This document shows positions 5,944 to 8,778 of a stretch of DNA of 8,778 nucleotides, in pieces. The notes below the pieces were generated by a model. That model had not been told where the DNA came from and ran no database searches. It saw nothing but the letters and a program-made list of their open reading frames with translations. The number at the start of each line of letters is the position of its first letter. Position 1 is the first letter of the stretch. This DNA comes from Candidatus Rifleibacteriota bacterium (GTDB lineage: Bacteria; Riflebacteria; Ozemobacteria; Ozemobacterales; Ozemobacteraceae): contig JAKQKW010000252.1 of the NCBI GenBank assembly GCA_029560455.1, forward strand, positions 1 to 8,778, given 5' to 3'. The position numbers and the translations under genes were made by a program.

Positions 5944-8114
5944 ATCTTGCGCGAATAGAGCAGCAGGCCGACAAAGTTCAGCGACAGGGCCAGGCACAGC
6001 ATGGCGAAGCAGTTCTGCATGCCAAAAGCCGGCAGCAGCCAGAGACCGCTGAGAGTCCCAACCAGCATGGCGCCGGCACTGTCAGAAAACAGCAGCAGCC
6101 CGGCTGAATCATGTGCCTGTCGCCCACTGCCGCGCAGTATGCTGTCTGCTACCGGAAACTCGATACCGTCGAGAAAAGCGATGAGAAAGATCATGGTTCC
6201 GACTACAGCTGCCGAGTGCAGGTTGTAGTGCTCGACGAACAGTATGCACAGAGCGGTAAAAACAATCTGCAGCAGTTTTACGTGCTTGAGTCTTCTGATC
6301 GCTTCTGGACGGTGCTGCAGTTGGCCGAAGGTCATCGAGCCGGTTGCCAGACCGAGCATGTAAAGGCCGAAAAACAGCGCGGTCATCTGATAGGCAGCCC
6401 CATGGCGGTTCTGGTAAAGCAGAATAAGGATGATTTCTGACAGCAGACCGGTCGCGCCGCTGACTGCGACCCCGGCGGCAATTATGCTGCGCGATGCCAG
6501 AGCCGGGCTGATGATCAGGGGCAGCAGCATCAGCAGCAGGCCAAAGCCAATGCAGATGGCAAAAAGGTGGATGCGGGAGGTTTGCTGCAGAACCTGCAGC
6601 AGCTGGTTCAACGAAGTGCCACTGTAGATGTTCCAGAGTTCGAGTTGCTGCATGAATGTGCCGGGGTGAGCGTCAGTGTTGAGATCGATTTTTATATCTT
6701 TTGTCAGCCATTGTTCGAGCTCTTTGACGCGAAATGGCATCAGCAGATTATAAAAGCTCATCGGCATAAAGGTGGTCGTCTGAATGCTGCGCCCGGCAAA
6801 TCTGGTGCCCAGAACTTTGGCGTCGACTGTGAGCGGCGCCGGCGAAGCAAAAAAGGTGATATTGCTGCCCGGAAAAGCGGCACAGTGAGCGAATTGTGCT
6901 TTCAGCGCCTGCCAGGTCGACAGCATTATCTTTTCTTTGACGTTACCGAGGTAGTTTTCGCTGCCCTCAACCTGCAGAGACAGAACACCAGACGGTTTGA
7001 GCCGGTTCTGCATGGCTTTGAAAGCTTCAACGGTGAAAAGCCGGTTACCGACAAGGGTTACCGGCGAAACCGGGCAGATCATGATGCCGTCAAAAGCCTC
7101 ATTTTCGCGATTAAGATACTGGCGTGGGTCGGTAATAATTATTTTGACCGCCTGGCGCAATTGACTGTCATAGCCGAGCAGGTCGAAAAGCCTGCTGTCA
7201 GGCTCTACCACAGTGAGCTTCAGATTCGGGTATTTGAGAAATTCGCGGGCGGTTTCGGCTGATGGCGCGCCAATAAGCAGAACGCTGCCGATTTCTGAAA
7301 GAACCGTAGCAAAGGTGTGCACTCTTGCTTCAATACTTTCCGGGTTTGGCCATGAATCGGCGAGCATGCCGTTTGAAAACAGGCTTTTCTGCTCGTGATA
7401 ACCGGCAATCTGCAGCTTCTGGTAGGGCGTTTCGACAGTCTGTTCAAGGGTAAGCAGCCCCTGCATGCGCTGCCACCATGAATTTTCGATTTTGTGAGAT
7501 ACGGTCGGGCCAAAATGCCAGACCAGAGGCGCCAGTATCAGGGTCAGTAAAGCCGGCAGCAGTTTTTTCCGGCTGATCAATGTTTCTGCAGCGATTGGCA
7601 GCAGTGGCAGGGCGAGCAGGCAGAGAACCGAATCAGCCGTGCCACCGAGCAGCAGCGAGAAAAAGACGCCACCGGCGAAGCCACCGATTGCCTCAAGGCT
7701 GTAAAAATAACCGAGACTTTTGTGTGACAGCCTGATCAGACACGGGAGCAGCATGCCGATCAGCAGAGAAACCGGGGTGACAGCTGCAAGCATGAACAGG
7801 GCAACCGGCGCGAATGGCAGAAAGCCACCCGCGGGCGCCGGCACCATATCGACACCATAATGAAGGGCCCCGACTGACATAAGGGGCAGAACGAACAGGG
7901 CGGCGAGAAGCAGTCGCGGGCTGATGCTGATTTTACCGCCGACAAAGCCGCCAATGGCAATGCCGAGCAGCCAGATGCTCAAAAACAGTCCGAGATGAAT
8001 TTCGGTGCCATAAAACTGGCCCATGAAAAACCTGAACAGGGCTACCTGGGCAATGTTGGCGGTAAAACCGGTAAAAGCTGCTATCAGAGAAAGTTTATGA
8101 AGATGATGCAGCAT
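5931..8114 (-). CDS. Polytopic membrane protein with degenerate spermidine-synthase-like domain
   Basis: This 727-residue protein belongs to the fused membrane/spermidine-synthase-like proteins. The N-terminal part (about 1-202) has about six to seven hydrophobic helices, a soluble Rossmann-like domain spans about 225-425, and the C-terminal part (about 514-720) has six to seven more helices. The soluble domain follows the aminopropyltransferase order: TPYQKLQI (229-236), LFSNGMLADSW (245-255), VLLIGAPSAETARE (278-291), VVEPD (302-306), TDPRQYL (328-334), FDGIMICPVSP (341-351) and RLKPSGVLSLQ (371-381). The glycine loop GGGDGG has become GAPSAE (282-287). The two catalytic aspartates of the D-x-x-D-P motif are C347 and S350, and the DG of the substrate loop is N248-G249. 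E304, which normally contacts the nucleoside ribose, is kept. Spermidine synthesis is therefore unlikely, and a transport, binding or envelope role is more plausible. The start ATG lies one base after the upstream stop (TGAGATG). Confidence 0.85.
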   Translation of the reverse strand: MLHHLHKLSLIAAFTGFTANIAQVALFRFFMGQFYGTEIHLGLFLSIWLLGIAIGGFVGGKISISPRLLLAALFVLPLMSVGALHYGVDMVPAPAGGFLPFAPVALFMLAAVTPVSLLIGMLLPCLIRLSHKSLGYFYSLEAIGGFAGGVFFSLLLGGTADSVLCLLALPLLPIAAETLISRKKLLPALLTLILAPLVWHFGPTVSHKIENSWWQRMQGLLTLEQTVETPYQKLQIAGYHEQKSLFSNGMLADSWPNPESIEARVHTFATVLSEIGSVLLIGAPSAETAREFLKYPNLKLTVVEPDSRLFDLLGYDSQLRQAVKIIITDPRQYLNRENEAFDGIMICPVSPVTLVGNRLFTVEAFKAMQNRLKPSGVLSLQVEGSENYLGNVKEKIMLSTWQALKAQFAHCAAFPGSNITFFASPAPLTVDAKVLGTRFAGRSIQTTTFMPMSFYNLLMPFRVKELEQWLTKDIKIDLNTDAHPGTFMQQLELWNIYSGTSLNQLLQVLQQTSRIHLFAICIGFGLLLMLLPLIISPALASRSIIAAGVAVSGATGLLSEIILILLYQNRHGAAYQMTALFFGLYMLGLATGSMTFGQLQHRPEAIRRLKHVKLLQIVFTALCILFVEHYNLHSAAVVGTMIFLIAFLDGIEFPVADSILRGSGRQAHDSAGLLLFSDSAGAMLVGTLSGLWLLPAFGMQNCFAMLCLALSLNFVGLLLYSRKIHEG

Positions 8115-8115
8115 C

Positions 8116-8778
8116 TCAGTCGGTGAGGTGGCGGCCGGTTCTGGTGATTTTGCGGATTTGCTGCAGTTCTTTGCTGGCCGGCTGATCCTGGAAGTCGATA
8201 ACCCCGCCGCGGCACTGAATTTCGATCGCTTCTTCGTTATAGCGTCGCAAGCCCTGAATAGCCTTGATTTCGATCGCCTTAACTGAATAGGTCATGGTGT
8301 AGGGGTAGCCTTCGTCGTTGATGCCCCAGCTCTGTTCGGTTTCCATGCCGGCCATTTTTTCGGTTTTCAGCATTGGCTGCAGAATCTGGCCGTCAACCAG
8401 GTCATTGGTGCAGTCACGGATGAAATACGAGAGGAATTTGCCGGGTGAATAGGCCTTGTTCTTGCTGTTGTCAGGTGAAATGTATTTTTCAGGCAGTGAG
8501 CCCGGGGCAAGGCCGGGGGCCAGATAGCGGTAGTTCGGGTTGTAAAAACTGGCGAGGCGCAGCATGGCTTCGGGTTCGCTGCCATTCATTTTGAGGGGAA
8601 TGTAGAAGAATTTTACGCGGCCGCTGGCATCTGACTCAGCCGGAATAATGCGCTTATAAACGCCTGAATATGATGGCAGTTCCTGGAAAGCCGGTTTGTT
8701 ATCGTCGGTTCTGAACGGAAATTCGGAAAAATCGAAATAGGGGTTTTTACCCTGCATGAATTCAACCGCATCGTATAG
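8116..8778 (-). CDS. Unrecognised protein, C-terminal 220 residues (gene cut by right edge)
   Basis: The frame is open from the right edge (beginning LYDAVEFMQGKNPYF) to TGA at 8118-8116. The internal Met at 8757 has no Shine-Dalgarno and codons before it remain open, so the true start probably lies outside the window. I do not recognise the product. It looks soluble, with no membrane segment. It is rich in aromatic residues and proline (FYNPNYRYLAPGLAPGSLPEKYISP), has cysteines in FIRDCTNDL and EIQCRGG, and shows an alternating beta-like region (YTMTYSVKAIEIKAIQGL) near the end, then a basic tail. Such beta-rich C-termini occur in pseudopilin-like and secreted proteins, but that is only a guess helped by the prepilin-like gene at the left edge. 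It ends one base before the start of the spermidine-synthase-like membrane protein, so the two genes are very likely co-transcribed and translationally coupled. Confidence 0.75.
   Translation of the reverse strand, partial: LYDAVEFMQGKNPYFDFSEFPFRTDDNKPAFQELPSYSGVYKRIIPAESDASGRVKFFYIPLKMNGSEPEAMLRLASFYNPNYRYLAPGLAPGSLPEKYISPDNSKNKAYSPGKFLSYFIRDCTNDLVDGQILQPMLKTEKMAGMETEQSWGINDEGYPYTMTYSVKAIEIKAIQGLRRYNEEAIEIQCRGGVIDFQDQPASKELQQIRKITRTGRHLTD

Noticed and set aside
6567..7262. Plus-strand frame of 231 codons
   Set aside because: It is long, but antisense to the spermidine-synthase-like domain. The translation shows no recognisable domain and the opposite frame has ordered family motifs.

Overview
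The window holds eight protein genes, two of them cut by the window edges, in three blocks. Two features point to a diderm (two-membrane) bacterium outside the classical Gram-positives: a prepilin-like membrane protein and a membrane-anchored YvcK. Yet lgt, hprK, yvcK and whiA lie together, a set best known from Firmicutes. GC content is moderate. A deep-branching, poorly cultured lineage with many pilin-like proteins, such as Candidatus Riflebacteria, would fit, but this is inference and is not proven by the sequence.

Left block (1-1715, minus strand). The 5' part of a prepilin-like (PilX/GspK-type) protein gene runs off the left edge. Upstream of it is a gene for a 355-residue Sec-exported, alanine-rich helical protein of unknown function with a hydrophobic hairpin in its middle. 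The 216-bp gap between them contains a 69-bp nested palindrome just after the stop codon of the exported-protein gene.

Middle block (about 1854-5943, plus strand). lgt (lipoprotein diacylglyceryl transferase), hprK (HPr kinase/phosphorylase), yvcK (CofD-like gluconeogenesis/cell-envelope factor with an added N-terminal membrane anchor) and whiA (LAGLIDADG-like plus HTH regulator) follow one another. hprK and yvcK overlap by one base (TGATG), and whiA starts 13 bases after yvcK. In Bacillus subtilis these genes lie in two separate clusters (hprK-lgt and rapZ-yvcK-whiA-crh). Here they are joined, without rapZ or an HPr/Crh gene in view. The set suggests a link between carbon status, envelope synthesis and growth or division control.

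Right block (5931-8778, minus strand). A polytopic membrane protein with a central spermidine-synthase-like domain overlaps whiA tail-to-tail by 13 bases. The domain has lost both catalytic aspartates and the glycine-rich GGGDGG loop, so it is probably not an aminopropyltransferase. One base upstream is the 3' part of an unrecognised gene that runs off the right edge. No tRNA, rRNA, CRISPR array, transposase or integrase was seen.
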